Made by a program: the position numbers and the translations under genes. From contig NZ_JAMZDZ010000001.1 of NCBI RefSeq assembly GCF_024172085.1, positions 3,410,001 through 3,474,000 of the forward strand: DNA of 64,000 nt. The letters are read 5' to 3'. This DNA comes from Hamadaea flava. GTDB lineage: Bacteria; Actinomycetota; Actinomycetes; Mycobacteriales; Micromonosporaceae. The notes under the pieces were generated by a model, which was not told the DNA's origin, made no database searches, and saw only the letters and a list, made by a program, of their open reading frames with translations. Of the stretch, positions 51,521 to 60,202 are shown one piece after another (the first letter of the stretch is position 1; every line of letters starts with the position of its first letter).

Positions 51521-53404
51521 TCAGGCTTTGGCGGTGACTCCGGCGTACCAGGCGGCGACCTTGGTCGCGATCTCCGGCGCGGTGAGGCCCAGCTCGGCGA
51601 GGATCTCGTTCCGGGTGCCGTGCGGAATCCAGCGCGCTTCGACGCCCAGGTCGCGGACCGGGACGTCGACCTCGTGGTCGCGCAGCAGCTTGCTGACCGC
51701 GTCGCCGACGCCGCCGTCGCGTACGCCGTCTTCGACGGTCACGACGAGGCGGTGCCCCCGGCCGAGGTCGACGAGCTCGGCCGGGGCCGGGCGGACCCAG
51801 CGCGGGTCGACGACGGTGACGCCGATGCCCTGCTCGCTGAGCAGGGAGGCGATGGCGACCCCGGTATGCGCGAACGAGCCGACCCCGATGAGCAGGACGT
51901 CCTTGCGGTCGGCCTCGGAGAGGACGTCGACCGTGCCGACTCGGCGCAGCGCGGGCAGAGCGGCCGGGACGGAGCCGGTCGGGAAGCGGACGATCGTCGG
52001 GCCGTCGTCGATCGCGACCGCCTCGCGCAGTTCCTCGCGGAGCGTGGCCGCGTCGCGGGGGGCGGCGATGCGCAGGCCCGGGACGACGCCGAAGACCGAC
52101 ATGTCCCAGATGCCGTAGTGGCTCGGCCCATCCGGACCGGTGATCCCGGCCCGGTCGAGGACGAAGGTCACCGGCAGCTTGTGCAGCGCGACGTCGAGCA
52201 GGACCTGGTCGAACGCGCGGTTGAGGAAGGTGGCGTACACCGCCACGATGGGGTGCAGGCCGGCCAGGGCGAGGCCCGCCGCCGACGTGGTCGCGTGCTG
52301 CTCGGCGATGCCGACGTCGTACGCCCGCTCGGGGTACTTCGCGGCGAGCCGGTCGATGCCGGTGGACTCGGGCATCGCGGCGGTGATGCCGACGATGTCG
52401 GAGCGCTCGGACGCGATCTCGACGAGTTCCTCGCCGAAGACGTGGGTCCATTTCAGGCTGGGCGCCGCCAGCGACTTGCCCGTCAGCGGGTCGAACGCGC
52501 CCGGGGCGTGGAAGTTGTCGGCCTCGTCGTCGAGGGCGGGCTGGTAGCCGTTGCCCTTGCGGGTGACCGCGTGGACGATGATCGGGCCGTTGAACTTCTT
52601 CGCCCGCTCCAGGGCGCTCTCGACGGCGGCCTGGTCGTGGCCGTCGACCGGCCCGATGTACTTGATGCCGAGGTCCTCGAACATCGCCTGCGGGGCGACG
52701 GCGTCCTTGATGCCCTTCTTGATCGCGTGCAGCGCCTCGTAGAGCGGGCGGCCGACCAGCGGCGTCCGCTCCAGCGAGTCCTTGACCAGGTCGAGCACCT
52801 TCTCGTAGCCCGGGTTGAGGCGCAGGGTGGCGAGGTGGTCGGCGAGCCCGCCGATGGTCGGCGCGTAGGAGCGGCCGTTGTCGTTGACGACGATGATCAC
52901 GGGGTTCTTGGCGTGCGCGATATTGTTCAGCGCTTCCCAGCACATGCCACCGGTGAGAGCACCGTCACCGACGACCGCCACTACGTGACGGTCCTCACCG
53001 TGGAGGGTGAACGCCTTCGCGAGCCCGTCGGCGTAACTGAGAGCAGTGGAGGCGTGACAGTTCTCCACCAGGTCGTGCTCGCTCTCGGCCTGGCTCGGGT
53101 AGCCGGTCAGACCGCCACGCTGCTTGAGGCGGTCGAAGCCGTCCTGCCGCCCGGTGACCATCTTGTGCACGTATGACTGGTGGCCGGTGTCGAAGACGAA
53201 CTTGTCCCGGGGGGAGTCGAAGACCCGGTGCAGGGCCAGCGTCAGCTCCACGACGCCCAGATTGGGGCCCAGGTGGCCGCCGGTCTTGGCGACCTTGGTG
53301 ATCAGGAAGTCCCGAATCTCCTCGCTGAGCAGGGACAGCTCCTCGTAGCTCATCCCCTTCAGGTCCGCAGGCGAGGTGATGGTGCTGAGGATGTCACTGC
53401 TCAT
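51521..53404 (-). CDS. dxs: 1-deoxy-D-xylulose-5-phosphate synthase
   Basis: Dxs condenses pyruvate and glyceraldehyde 3-phosphate, the first step of the MEP isoprenoid pathway. At 627 residues it has the normal length. The N-terminal [11 protein letters not shown], the ThDP motif [16 protein letters not shown], the transketolase centre [15 protein letters not shown], and the C-terminal domain with [15 protein letters not shown] are all present. ATG at 53404 is preceded by TAGACT at eight bases, so the message may be leaderless or have a very short leader. It stands alone between operons. Confidence 0.97.
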   Translation of the reverse strand: MSSDILSTITSPADLKGMSYEELSLLSEEIRDFLITKVAKTGGHLGPNLGVVELTLALHRVFDSPRDKFVFDTGHQSYVHKMVTGRQDGFDRLKQRGGLTGYPSQAESEHDLVENCHASTALSYADGLAKAFTLHGEDRHVVAVVGDGALTGGMCWEALNNIAHAKNPVIIVVNDNGRSYAPTIGGLADHLATLRLNPGYEKVLDLVKDSLERTPLVGRPLYEALHAIKKGIKDAVAPQAMFEDLGIKYIGPVDGHDQAAVESALERAKKFNGPIIVHAVTRKGNGYQPALDDEADNFHAPGAFDPLTGKSLAAPSLKWTHVFGEELVEIASERSDIVGITAAMPESTGIDRLAAKYPERAYDVGIAEQHATTSAAGLALAGLHPIVAVYATFLNRAFDQVLLDVALHKLPVTFVLDRAGITGPDGPSHYGIWDMSVFGVVPGLRIAAPRDAATLREELREAVAIDDGPTIVRFPTGSVPAALPALRRVGTVDVLSEADRKDVLLIGVGSFAHTGVAIASLLSEQGIGVTVVDPRWVRPAPAELVDLGRGHRLVVTVEDGVRDGGVGDAVSKLLRDHEVDVPVRDLGVEARWIPHGTRNEILAELGLTAPEIATKVAAWYAGVTAKA

Positions 53405-53485
53405 GGAGCAGAAGTCTATCGGAGCATCCCAGAGAGCAGGACGTTAGACGTGGTTGCGGTTCGACACATGATCGCTACGTGAGCG

Positions 53486-54367
53486 CTACTTGAGCGCCCC
53501 CGCCATCAACCCCCGCATGAAGAAACGACCCAGAAGGGCGTACACCAGAAGTGTCGGAATGCTGGCGAGCAGCGCGCTGGCCATCGCCTGGTTGAACGGC
53601 ACCGTCTGGCCGCCCGCGATGTTGTTCAGGGCGACCGTGATCGGCCAGTACTCCGTCCGGGTGAGGATCAAGCCGAACAGGAAGTCGTTCCAGGCCGAGG
53701 TGAACTGCCAGATCATCGAGACCGCGAAGGCGGGCGGGGCGATCGGCAGCGCGATGAAGAAGAAGGTACGCAGCATGCCCGCGCCGTCCACCTGGGCGGC
53801 GTCGATCAACTCGTCGGGGAGGCCGGAGAAGTAGCTCCGGAAGATCAGCGTGGTGATCGGCAGGCCGTAGATGATGTGCACCAGGATCAGCCCGTCCAGC
53901 CCGCCCCACAGGCCGACGTCCTTGAGCACCTGGAACATCGGGATGATGATCGCCTGGTACGGGATGAACATGCCGAACAGAATGATCGGGAAGACGATGT
54001 CGGCGCCCGGGAATCGCCACTTGGCCAGCACGAACCCGTTCATCGCGCCGAGCAGCGAGGAGATCAGGCTGGCCGGGACGGTCAGGATGAGGCTGTTGCG
54101 GAAGCCCGGCAGCAACTGCGGCCAGACCGTCTTGAACGAGTCGAGCGACAGTCCGTCCGGCAGACCCCACATCTTCACGACGTCGACGTGCGCGGGGTCC
54201 TTCAGCGCCGTCACCAGGAGGGCGTACACGGGCATCAGGAAGAGGCAGGCCAGCGCGAAGAGGATCAGCTGCCGCACGAAGCGGCCCCAGCGGAAGGTTT
54301 TGGCGGACCGCTCCGGCGGCGCTTCCTGGGTCTGAGTCCGCGGGGCGGTCGGGGCTTGGGCGGTCAT
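53486..54367 (-). CDS. Sugar ABC transporter permease (MalG type)
   Basis: This 293-residue permease has six helices with the conserved binding-protein-dependent loop LIDAAQVDGAGMLRTFFFIALPIAPP. It starts ATG at 54367, overlapping the stop of the other permease, with GGCAGGAG upstream. Together with the MalF-type permease and the lipoprotein it forms a CUT1 sugar importer. No ATPase is encoded nearby, so a shared MsmK-like ATPase is expected elsewhere. Confidence 0.93.
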   Translation of the reverse strand: MTAQAPTAPRTQTQEAPPERSAKTFRWGRFVRQLILFALACLFLMPVYALLVTALKDPAHVDVVKMWGLPDGLSLDSFKTVWPQLLPGFRNSLILTVPASLISSLLGAMNGFVLAKWRFPGADIVFPIILFGMFIPYQAIIIPMFQVLKDVGLWGGLDGLILVHIIYGLPITTLIFRSYFSGLPDELIDAAQVDGAGMLRTFFFIALPIAPPAFAVSMIWQFTSAWNDFLFGLILTRTEYWPITVALNNIAGGQTVPFNQAMASALLASIPTLLVYALLGRFFMRGLMAGALK

Positions 54368-55266
54368 CGGCGCTCCTGCCGCATCGAATACCAGATGTAC
54401 GGGACGACCACGAGCGCGATGGCGACGAACAACATGGTCGCGATCGACGCCCCGCGGGCGAAGAAGCCGCCGCGGAACGAGGTGAGCCACATGTAGAGCG
54501 CCGGCGTCTCGGTACGCGGCCCGCCCGGGTCGATCGCGTAGATCAGGTCGAACGTCTTCAGTGAGATGTGGGCGAGGATGACGACCGCGCTCATCAGCAC
54601 CGGCAGCAGCAGCGGGCGTACGACGTGCCAGTAGACGCGCAGCTCGCCGGCGCCGTCGACGCGGGCCGCCTCGCGCAGCTCCTCGGGGATGCCGCGCAGC
54701 CCGGCGAGGAACAGCGCCATGACGTACCCGGAGAGCGCCCAGCCGGCCGGCAGCGCGATCGAGGCCACGGCGAAGATCGAGTCGCTCTTGTGCCATTCGC
54801 TGTGGAGGAAGTCCAGCCCCACGACGTCGAAGAGCTTGTTGATCCCGGTGGTGCTCTCGCCCGAGTCGCTGTTGAGCAGCCAGCGCCAGATGATGCCGGT
54901 CGCGATGAACGAGATCGCCATCGGGAAGAGGAACACCGACCGCAGGAAGCCCTCGCCCCAGACGCCCTTGTCCAGCAGGAGGGCCATGAACAGGCCGAGC
55001 AGGAGCGAGCCGAGCATGAAGACCAGGGTGAAGATGATCAGGTTGCGGGAGTCGTTGCGGAACGTCTCGTCGGCGAACAGCTCGCGGTAGTTGTCGAGGC
55101 CCACGAAGGTGTCGCTGGGGGTCAGGCCCTTCCAGTCGGTGAACGAATAGCGGGCGTTCCAGCCGATGAACCCGTACACGAAGATGCCCAGGACGATCAG
55201 CGAGGGCGCGACCAGGATCAGGCCCGGCAGCCACTTGCCGATGCTGCGCCGTGTGCGGCTGCGCAC
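54364..55266 (-). CDS. Sugar ABC transporter permease (MalF type)
   Basis: This 300-residue permease has six helices: LPGLILVAPSLIVLGIFVYG at the start, and the EAA loop ELREAARVDGAGELRVYWHVVRPLLLPVL before the last helices. GTG at 55266 follows a GGGAGAAG ribosome site, 62 bp after the binding-protein gene. It overlaps the MalG-type gene. The length and loop are typical of CUT1 importers. Confidence 0.92.
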   Translation of the reverse strand: MRSRTRRSIGKWLPGLILVAPSLIVLGIFVYGFIGWNARYSFTDWKGLTPSDTFVGLDNYRELFADETFRNDSRNLIIFTLVFMLGSLLLGLFMALLLDKGVWGEGFLRSVFLFPMAISFIATGIIWRWLLNSDSGESTTGINKLFDVVGLDFLHSEWHKSDSIFAVASIALPAGWALSGYVMALFLAGLRGIPEELREAARVDGAGELRVYWHVVRPLLLPVLMSAVVILAHISLKTFDLIYAIDPGGPRTETPALYMWLTSFRGGFFARGASIATMLFVAIALVVVPYIWYSMRQERR

Positions 55267-55328
55267 GTCACTTCTCCCCTCGCCGGATCGAGGGCCCGGC
55301 CGATCGACCGGGCCCTCGCGAGCAGCGC

Positions 55329-56603
55329 TTACTTGTTGGCGGCGTACGCGGCCGCGACCGCGCCGGCGAACTTCTTCGAGTCCTTGTCCTGGAAGAAGAC
55401 GCCGTAGGCCTTCTCGATCTCGGCCTTCCACGCGTTGTTGGCGACGACGCCGTGCACCAGCGACCCGACCACGACGGTGGCCGAGTTCTGCCACTCGCCC
55501 AGCGCCCAGCCGAGGTAGTCGGTGTACTTCGACTTGTCGGAGTCCAGCCGGGCCGGCACCGAGCCCTTCTTCGGGTTGAAGAGGTCCTGGCCCTCCTTGG
55601 ACGCGCACTCCTTCAGCCACGCCTCGGCGTACGCCTTGTGCGGCGCACCCTTGGGCAGCGTGAACGAGTCGGCGAGGAAGTTGTAGACCCCGGCCGAGCC
55701 GGGCGAGGCGACCACGTCGTATTCGGTCTTGTACTTCAGCGCCTTGGCGCCCTGGAGGTATCCGGCGGCCCAGTCGCCCATCACGTTGAACGCGGCCGTC
55801 CCGGCGACCACCTTGTCGATGGTCGGCTGCCAGTCGTCGGTGCTGACCACGGACAGCGCGAGCAACTGCTTGAACGTGTCGAGCGCGGCGATCACGTCGG
55901 CGCCGTTCCAGTCGGTCGAGCCGGTCCAGAGCCCGTTGTACTTGTCCGTGCCCAGCTCGCCGAGCAGGACGTTCTCCATCAGGTGCATCTGCGTCCAGGT
56001 GGTGCCGACGCTGAGCAGCTTGACGTTCTTGCCCTTCAGCGTGTTGCCCTGGGCGACCAGCTCGGACCACGTCTTGCCGGGCGCGCTGATGCCCCACTCG
56101 GCCAGCTTCTTCGGGTTGAAGAAGAGCAGGTTCGACCGGTGGATGTTGACCGGGACGGCGTAGATCTTGCCGTCGATGGTCAGCTTCTCGGTCAGTCCCT
56201 TGGGGAACTTGTCCCGCCAGCTGTTGGCGTCGTAGAGGTAGTCGATCGGCTCCAGCTTGCCGGCCTTGATGTCGCTGGCCGCCTCCTGCCCGGCGTGCAG
56301 CTGGTAGCTGTCCGGCGGCTGGTTGGCGAGCAACCGCGAGGTGAGCACCTGACGAGCCTGGGTGCCCGAACCACCGGCCACGGCGGCGTTGATGAACTCG
56401 ACGCCCGCGTTGTTCTTCTTGAAGTCCTCGATCAGCGCGGCCAGGCCCTCACCCTCGCCCGGTCCGGACCACCAGGAGAAGACCTCGACCTTCTTCTCAC
56501 CGCCGCCGGAGCCGGAGTCTCCACTGCTGGAGCAGCCGGGGAGGGCGAGCAGTGCGGATGCGCCCAGACCGGCGCCGAGAAGCTGCCTACGGTTGACTTG
56601 CAT
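55329..56603 (-). CDS. Sugar-binding lipoprotein of an ABC importer
   Basis: This 424-residue extracellular solute-binding protein (family 1) has a Tat/lipoprotein signal, NRRQLLGAGLGASALLALPGC, with the lipid-anchored Cys at about 24. A Ser/Gly linker follows, then the binding fold with VFSWWSGPGEGEGLAALIEDFKK and later DNWAAGYLQ-like stretches. ATG at 56603 has GGAGGG upstream. It is the first gene of the importer operon and is divergent from a ROK regulator, so an inducing sugar is likely. The sugar cannot be named from sequence. Confidence 0.93.
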   Translation of the reverse strand: MQVNRRQLLGAGLGASALLALPGCSSSGDSGSGGGEKKVEVFSWWSGPGEGEGLAALIEDFKKNNAGVEFINAAVAGGSGTQARQVLTSRLLANQPPDSYQLHAGQEAASDIKAGKLEPIDYLYDANSWRDKFPKGLTEKLTIDGKIYAVPVNIHRSNLLFFNPKKLAEWGISAPGKTWSELVAQGNTLKGKNVKLLSVGTTWTQMHLMENVLLGELGTDKYNGLWTGSTDWNGADVIAALDTFKQLLALSVVSTDDWQPTIDKVVAGTAAFNVMGDWAAGYLQGAKALKYKTEYDVVASPGSAGVYNFLADSFTLPKGAPHKAYAEAWLKECASKEGQDLFNPKKGSVPARLDSDKSKYTDYLGWALGEWQNSATVVVGSLVHGVVANNAWKAEIEKAYGVFFQDKDSKKFAGAVAAAYAANK

Positions 56604-56671
56604 GACACCCTCCATCGGATCACGTCCATGTGAGTCGTTAGGTCGGCCGGCGGGGGTACGCCGGCGAAGGT

Positions 56672-56684
56672 GTTGCGACGCAAC
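56672..56684. promoter_or_regulatory. 13-bp palindrome between the importer operon and the ROK gene
   Basis: GTTGCG-A-CGCAAC is a perfect dyad about 70 bp before the binding-protein start. Palindromes of this type are common ROK operators. A TTGTTG...TAATGC promoter for the importer may lie further upstream, around 56730-56750. Confidence 0.55.
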
Positions 56685-56857
56685 GATGACTCCATTGAGA
56701 TAGTTCCGTCAATCACTCGCATTACCTCTGTGATCTGATCGCAACAATCGCTCGGGAGAGCGCTCAAACCGGGCTCCAGGCTGGAGTATTGCCAGGTCCG
56801 ACAACGAAGTTATGCGAATATTTGACAGAACTGGTGGATCCGGGGCACCCTGCTTCC

Positions 56858-58018
56858 GTGACCCTGCCGGCCCACCTCGGCTCGACCGCCCGCCGTGTCG
56901 CCAACGTGCTGCGGTCACGCGGACCGCGTACGCGGGCGGAGCTGATCGGGCTCACCGGGCTGTCCCGCCCGACGGTCTCGGCGGCGCTGGCCGACCTCAC
57001 GAGCGCCGGGCTGCTGACCGAGGAAGCCGCCCAGACCGGACCGGCGGGAGGTCGCCCGGCCACGGTGTTCCGGCTGGCCCGGGGGGCGGGCCTGGCAGTC
57101 GGCGTCGACATCGGACGAAGACACGTCCGGGTCGCCGTGGCCGACCTGGGCCATCACGTCCTCGTCGACTACCCCGCCGTGCTGGACCTCGACGCCGACG
57201 ACTACCCGGAGTCGGCATTGGACGCCGCGGCCCGCCAGGTCGACGCCGCGCTCGACGCCGTCGGCGCCGACCGGTCCGAAGTGGTCGGCGTCGGCCTCGG
57301 CATCTTCGCGCCGTTGACGCGTACCGGGCGGATCGGGTCGCCCGCACTGCTCCCGGCCTGGGCCGACCTGCTGCCCGAGGAGGAGCTGGCCGGCCGTCTC
57401 CACCTGCCCGTACGCGTCGACAACGACGCCAACCTCGGCGCGCTCGGCGAATACGTCTGGGGCGCGGGCCAGCAGAGCGCCGACCTCGTCTACGTCAAGG
57501 TCGCGACCGGCATAGGGGCCGGGATCGTCCTCGACGGACGGCTCTATCGTGGCTTCTCCGGAACCGCCGGCGAGCTCGGCCACATCACCCTGGACGCGCG
57601 CGGCCCCGTCTGCCGCTGCGGCAACCGCGGGTGCGTCGAATTGTCCGCGGGCGGGCGGGCGCTGCTCAGGCACGCCCGCATCACCCACCCGCACTTGGAC
57701 AGCCTGGTGGAACTCGTCGACCTCGCGACCCTGGGCGACCCGGGCTGCCGCCGCCTGCTCGCCGACGCCGGCCGCCAGCTCGGCTTCGCCCTCGGCGGGC
57801 TGCTCAACTTGATCAACCCCGAGCGCATCGTCGTCGGCGGGGAACTCGGCGCCGCCACCGAACTGCTGCTCGATCCGATGCGCGGCGGGCTCGCCGACAC
57901 CGCCATGGCCGCGGCGGCGGCCGCCGCCGAGGTCGTCCCGGCACAGCTCGGCGCGCGGGCCTCCGCGCTCGGCGGCGTCGCGCTCGCGCTCGGCGTCGAC
58001 CGCGCCGCCCCGCTCTAG
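56858..58018 (+). CDS. ROK-family transcriptional regulator
   Basis: This 386-residue protein joins an N-terminal helix-turn-helix (TRAELIGLTGLSRPTVSAAL) to a sugar-kinase-like ROK domain. AVGVDIGRRHVRVAVAD is the phosphate-binding entry, VRVDNDANLGALGE has the catalytic-type Asp, GTAGELGHI is the ROK signature, and CRCGNRGCVELSAGG binds zinc. Arg residues replace the usual Gly-Thr after DIG, so kinase activity is doubtful and a sensor role is likely. It is divergent from a sugar importer operon. GTG at 58018 minus 386 codons (56858) is chosen to match typical N-termini; an in-frame TTG at 56789 is possible. Confidence 0.88.
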   Translation: MTLPAHLGSTARRVANVLRSRGPRTRAELIGLTGLSRPTVSAALADLTSAGLLTEEAAQTGPAGGRPATVFRLARGAGLAVGVDIGRRHVRVAVADLGHHVLVDYPAVLDLDADDYPESALDAAARQVDAALDAVGADRSEVVGVGLGIFAPLTRTGRIGSPALLPAWADLLPEEELAGRLHLPVRVDNDANLGALGEYVWGAGQQSADLVYVKVATGIGAGIVLDGRLYRGFSGTAGELGHITLDARGPVCRCGNRGCVELSAGGRALLRHARITHPHLDSLVELVDLATLGDPGCRRLLADAGRQLGFALGGLLNLINPERIVVGGELGAATELLLDPMRGGLADTAMAAAAAAAEVVPAQLGARASALGGVALALGVDRAAPL

Positions 58019-58025
58019 CAACCAG

Positions 58026-58094
58026 GATCGTTGCGCCAGCCATGCTGCTTCGGTAGACAAATCACGCTCAAACAGCGTGGCTGGCGCAATGATC
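58026..58094. repeat. 22-bp inverted repeat bounded by GATC, next to the IS110 element
   Basis: GATCGTTGCGCCAGCCATGC and two further bases (58026-58047) pair with 58073-58094 with only two mismatches, over a 25-base loop. Both ends are GATC. The right-hand GATC is the boundary of the IS110 element. It lies 8 bp past the ROK stop and may act as its terminator, or be a REP-like unit chosen by the IS as target. Confidence 0.75.
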
Positions 58095-58108
58095 TGTGAG
58101 GCTCTTTG

Positions 58109-59149
58109 TCAAGCGTTTGTGTGTTGTTGCAGGTGGCGGTAGAGCTGTCGGGCGAGGTAGCGCTTGATGCAGCGGGTGGTAGCGGCGGGGGTTTTGCCTT
58201 CGGTGGTGCGGCGTTGGGTGTAGTCGATGGTGGGTTGGTGGTAGCGGCGTCGGTTGCAGGCGATGGTGTGCAGGGCGGCGTTGAGGGTGCGGTCGCCGCC
58301 GTGATTGAGGCGCATGCGTTGGTTGCGGCCGCTGCTGGTGGGGATGGGGCTGGTGCCGGCGAGGGCGGCGAAGGCGGCTTCGGAGCGGATGCGGCCGGGG
58401 TGGGACCAGGCGAGCAGGATGGTGGCGGCGCTGACGGGTCCGATGCCGGGCTGGTCGAGCAGGGTGGGCATCCAGGCGTGGATCAGTTGGCGTAGTTGGC
58501 GCAGGTTGGCGGTGATCGCTTGGTCCAGGGCGCGGATCTGGTGGGCCAGGTCGATGAGCAAGCTGGTGCGGATCGGGTCGGTGTCGGGCAGGTTGTGGGT
58601 GAGTAGGTGGTTGATTTGGGTGGTGGTGGTGCGGCCGCGCAGGATGGTGCGCAGGGTTTCGTCGGCGGTCAGGATCAGTGATTTGAGTAGGTTGACGGTG
58701 GCGGTGCGGGTGTCGGTGTAGTGGCGGCGGGCTGCCAGCAGGGTGCGGAGGTTTTCGCGGATGCCGTCGGCGCGGGGCTGGGCGGGGGGTTTGTCGTCGG
58801 CTAGGACGTTTCGGGCGGCGGCGATGGCGTCGAGGGTGTCGGATTTGCCGCCGCGTCGGCGGCGGGTTGTGGGTGGGGTGGGTGCCTGGACGACTTCGGC
58901 GGTGACGGCGAGGAGTGCGCGGGTCAGGCCGACGCCGTGGGCGCGGGTGCCTTCCAGTGCCCAGACCAGCCGCGGGCCGGGGGCGTGCTCGGCGGCCCAC
59001 CCGATCAGCTGCGTGTAGCCGGCCGGTGTGGCGGGCACGGTGTGCTCGGCTAGGACTGTTCCTACGGGTGAGACCAGGGCGGCGCTGTGGGTGTCGGTGT
59101 GGGTGTCGACCCCGATGACGGCGTCTACCCTTTCTGCCAGGATGGGCAT
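58109..59149 (-). CDS. IS110-family transposase (DEDD, Tnp-Ser type)
   Basis: This 346-residue transposase has the RuvC-like DEDD N-terminal domain: VIGVDTHTDTHSAAL (Asp), ALEGT (Glu) and KSDTLDAIAAAR (Asp, Asp). The C-terminal transposase_20 domain has DQPGIGPVSAATILLAW, FAALAGTSPIPTSSGRN and LNHGGDRTLNAALH, with the catalytic Ser expected in TSSGR. It is full length with no frameshift. ATG at 59149 follows GGGAG. IS110 enzymes work with a bridge RNA made from the non-coding part of the element. Confidence 0.93.
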   Translation of the reverse strand: MPILAERVDAVIGVDTHTDTHSAALVSPVGTVLAEHTVPATPAGYTQLIGWAAEHAPGPRLVWALEGTRAHGVGLTRALLAVTAEVVQAPTPPTTRRRRGGKSDTLDAIAAARNVLADDKPPAQPRADGIRENLRTLLAARRHYTDTRTATVNLLKSLILTADETLRTILRGRTTTTQINHLLTHNLPDTDPIRTSLLIDLAHQIRALDQAITANLRQLRQLIHAWMPTLLDQPGIGPVSAATILLAWSHPGRIRSEAAFAALAGTSPIPTSSGRNQRMRLNHGGDRTLNAALHTIACNRRRYHQPTIDYTQRRTTEGKTPAATTRCIKRYLARQLYRHLQQHTNA

Positions 59150-59348
59150 GACGGATGCTCCCGAATTCTGTGACGGCGACATTCGTTGTCGGCGTCGGAC
59201 CCGGGAACAGGCACCTGGCGGCATATCTGTGAGAAGTCACGCGCTAGCACGCGGACAGGCTTCTGATCAGGCCAGCAAGGTGAGGCCGGGACCGGCGCCG
59301 GCGATCAACACGGACAGGTCAAGCGACGGGCACGCCCACGGGCGGCCA
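59150..59348 (-). ncRNA. Candidate bridge RNA region of the IS110 element
   Basis: In IS110 elements, the non-coding part upstream of the transposase makes a bridge RNA that pairs with both target and donor DNA. This 199-bp region is of suitable length and can fold into stems, for example AGAAG with CTTCT around a CGCG...CGCG loop near 59235-59265. On the transposase strand it contains CTCACAGATATGCCGCC (59217-59233). The reconstructed circle junction reads CTCACAGATCTGGCCGCC, the same at 16 positions of 18. This is strong for a donor-recognition loop, but a subterminal repeat is also possible. No RNA family search was done. Confidence 0.4.
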
Positions 59349-59446
59349 GATCATTGCTGAGTCACGTGTCGATCACCGGCACCGAACCTAGCGGATCACG
59401 AACCCCGGGCCCGATCCCCACAGCTATAGAAGCGTCAGGCGAGGGG

Positions 59447-60037
59447 TTACTTGAGGATTTCGTATTTGACGCGTACGGCACCCTTGTCGAGGTCGTCGAT
59501 CACGTCGAAGGCCGCCCGCGACAGGTCGAGGCAGCGGCCGTCGATGTAAGGGCCGCGATCGTTGATCCGCACGATCACCGACTTACCGGTGTCCATACTG
59601 GTCACTCGCACGCGCGTGTTGAAGGCGATCGTCTTGCTCGCGGCGGTGAGGGCGTTCGGGTCGAACGTCTCCCCGTTCGCGGTCCCCTGCGGCTCGTCGT
59701 AGAACGACGCCCCACAGGTCCCGCTCGACACGACCACTCGCGTCTTGGTCGGGCTGGGTGACGCCTTGCTGGTACGCGTACCGCCGCGCGACGCCGGGGT
59801 GGAGTCGGACCGGCTCGGGGTGGCCGACGGGCTGGCCGAGCTGGGCGCCGGAGCGGGGGTGGAGACGGAAGCCGTCGGCGACACCGGGGCCGTGGCCGGC
59901 AGTGAGGTCGAGGTCGTCTCGGTCGCTCCGACGTGGGCGATTCCGGCGGCCCCGCCGGCGATGACGGCGGTGGCGGCGACGGCGGTCACTATGGGAGCCA
60001 GGTACCGGCGGGTACCCGGCTTGCTGTGATTTGCCAA
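59447..60037 (-). CDS. RlpA-like double-psi beta-barrel protein, secreted
   Basis: This 196-residue protein has a signal or anchor helix (VTAVAATAVIAGGAAGIA), a Ser/Thr/Pro linker (about 40-100), and an RlpA-like double-psi beta-barrel (CGASFYDEPQGTANGETFDPNALTAASKT, then VRINDRGPYIDGRCLDLSRAAF). RlpA cuts naked glycan strands in septal peptidoglycan; conserved Asp in NDRGPY and Glu in GETF fit. TTG at 60037 has AGGTCAGG upstream. The long linker suggests reach into the cell wall. Confidence 0.85.
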   Translation of the reverse strand: MANHSKPGTRRYLAPIVTAVAATAVIAGGAAGIAHVGATETTSTSLPATAPVSPTASVSTPAPAPSSASPSATPSRSDSTPASRGGTRTSKASPSPTKTRVVVSSGTCGASFYDEPQGTANGETFDPNALTAASKTIAFNTRVRVTSMDTGKSVIVRINDRGPYIDGRCLDLSRAAFDVIDDLDKGAVRVKYEILK

Positions 60038-60076
60038 GGTCCTGACCTTTCGCGGGGGTTCCAGGGCAGGCCATCG

Positions 60077-60107
60077 AACCTAGTCAGGGGACGGGGTACC
60101 CGGTCAA
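60077..60107 (-). promoter_or_regulatory. Putative promoter of the RlpA-like gene
   Basis: TTGACC (60102-60107, minus strand) and TAGGTT (60077-60082) are 19 bp apart, about 40 bp before the TTG start. The long leader contains no recognisable riboswitch. Confidence 0.4.
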
Positions 60108-60202
60108 AAGGATCATGCCTATTGGCCCGGGTATGCCCGTTATTCCCGACCGTTCGACCGAGGCGTACAGGGTCCGGACGTGCCGAAACAGCTCGCCGCC
60201 CG

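Larger units (their letters stand above)
58091..59352 (-). mobile_element. IS110-family insertion sequence in a GATC palindrome
   Basis: The element is inferred from the transposase and from flanking sequence. Left flank GCAATGATC (58086-58094) and right flank GATCATTGC (59349-59357) join, when the element is removed, to the perfect palindrome GCAATGATCATTGC. The element therefore sits between two GATC copies, about 1.25 kb long. It has no terminal inverted repeats of its own, as usual for IS110. One transposase gene and about 200 bp of non-coding sequence upstream of it are inside. The exact core within GATC cannot be fixed. Confidence 0.75.

Noticed and set aside
59150-60202. ydaO (c-di-AMP) riboswitch before the RlpA-like gene
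   Set aside because: Cell-wall genes in actinomycetes often carry it, but the conserved core (GGGGAACC-type segments) is not seen in the leader.
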